The notes under the pieces were generated by a model, which made no database searches, had not been told where the DNA came from, and was given only the letters and a program-made list of their open reading frames with translations. Shown here one piece after another: positions 4,803-5,275 of a stretch of DNA of 5,275 bases. Numbering within the stretch: position 1 is the stretch's first letter; each line of letters begins with the position of its first letter. The stretch is from Sphingobacteriaceae bacterium (lineage in GTDB: Bacteria > Bacteroidota > Bacteroidia > B-17B0 > Aurantibacillaceae). The stretch spans positions 1-5,275 of the forward strand of contig JANYCL010000006.1 of NCBI GenBank assembly GCA_025360355.1, written 5' to 3'. Both the position numbers and the translations under genes were made by a program.

Positions 4803-5275
4803 ATGAAGAAAGCCAATCCCGACATAAAAGATTTTTTGGATGAGAAGCTCCTCCTTTTCAACAATAAATCCTTTATTCAAACCGATCCTATTCAGATCCC
4901 TCACGCTTTTACAAAAAAAGAAGATATCGAGATCTCCGCATTTCTTGCTGCTACAATTGCTTGGGGACAACGCAAAACAATCATCAGCAACGCGCAGAAA
5001 TTAATGCTGTGGATGGATAATGCGCCACACGATTTTATTTTGAATCATTCAGCAAAAGAATTAGCACCTTTTAAAAAATTTGTTCACAGAACATTTAACG
5101 GAACGGATTGCGTTTTTTTTATTAAGTCGCTGCAAAATATTTATTTGAAACACGGCGGACTGGAGAATGCATTTGCAACGAAGAATAACGATGCTGATGT
5201 AAAAAATGCAATTACTAATTTCAGAAAACTATTTTTAGAATTAAAACACGAATCACGAAGCGACAAACACATTTC
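4803..5275 (+). CDS. DUF2400 / TIGR02757 family protein, N-terminal part (3' end outside window)
   Basis: An ATG at 4803 opens a frame that stays open for 157 codons to the window edge. Sequence marks I recognise as typical of TIGR02757 (DUF2400) are IPHAFTKKEDIEISAFLAATIAWGQRKTII (about residues 33-62; key parts HAFTKKEDIEI and AWGQRKTI), FILNHSAKEL (78-87), FVHRTFNGTD (92-101) and a final ESRSDKHI near the edge. Family members are cytoplasmic, roughly 250 residues long, common in Bacteroidota and of unknown function; I will not assign one. The start fits family N-termini and has no Shine-Dalgarno sequence. The ATG lies 6 bp after the heptamer inverted repeat, so the 5' untranslated region, if transcription comes from the MFS gene, would contain that hairpin. 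Confidence 0.85.
   Translation, partial: MKKANPDIKDFLDEKLLLFNNKSFIQTDPIQIPHAFTKKEDIEISAFLAATIAWGQRKTIISNAQKLMLWMDNAPHDFILNHSAKELAPFKKFVHRTFNGTDCVFFIKSLQNIYLKHGGLENAFATKNNDADVKNAITNFRKLFLELKHESRSDKHI

Noticed and set aside
4493..4970. Minus-strand frames over the MFS 3' end, the heptamer array and the DUF2400 start
   Set aside because: They are antisense to two recognised proteins and partly encoded by the repeat array, so they are shadows.

Overview
This is an AT-rich chromosomal window that looks like Bacteroidota. The evidence is the residue signatures of the pseudouridine synthase and DUF2400 genes, the short single-domain form of phosphatidylserine decarboxylase, the general lack of Shine-Dalgarno sequences, and a TAnnTTTG-type promoter box just before the transporter gene. 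No exact genus can be read from the sequence.

Layout, left to right. (1) 1-524, plus strand: the C-terminal part of an RluA/RluD-family pseudouridine synthase whose start is off the window. (2) 558-3213, minus strand: three genes read in the order radC, a wecB-type UDP-sugar 2-epimerase, psd. The epimerase and psd are 24 bp apart and are very probably co-transcribed. radC is separated from the epimerase by 124 bp of repeats. The pseudouridine synthase and psd converge across 33 bp. (3) 3214-3440: a 227-bp divergent intergenic region between radC and the transporter, with nested inverted repeats and a promoter box at its right end. (4) 3441-4700, plus strand: a complete MFS_3-type major facilitator permease. 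(5) 4701-4802: a 102-bp gap that is almost entirely an inverted array of 7-bp units. (6) 4803 to the end, plus strand: the N-terminal 157 residues of a DUF2400/TIGR02757 protein, cut by the window edge.

The genes are ordinary housekeeping and envelope functions: RNA modification, phosphatidylethanolamine synthesis, nucleotide-sugar epimerisation for surface glycans, a JAMM-fold protein of uncertain role, and small-molecule export. psd and the epimerase both serve the cell envelope. No defence system, mobile element, CRISPR array, tRNA or rRNA was seen, and no gene-free stretch exceeds 300 bp.

The most notable signal lies between the genes. Every gap longer than about 30 bp carries a different short-period or palindromic repeat: 8-bp units at 527-550, twin 17-bp palindromes 50 bp apart at 2398-2464, 7-bp units at 2482-2509, a nested inverted repeat at 3217-3317, and inverted 7-bp units at 4704-4792. 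These look like dispersed intergenic repeat families rather than gene parts. I found no convincing new protein system.
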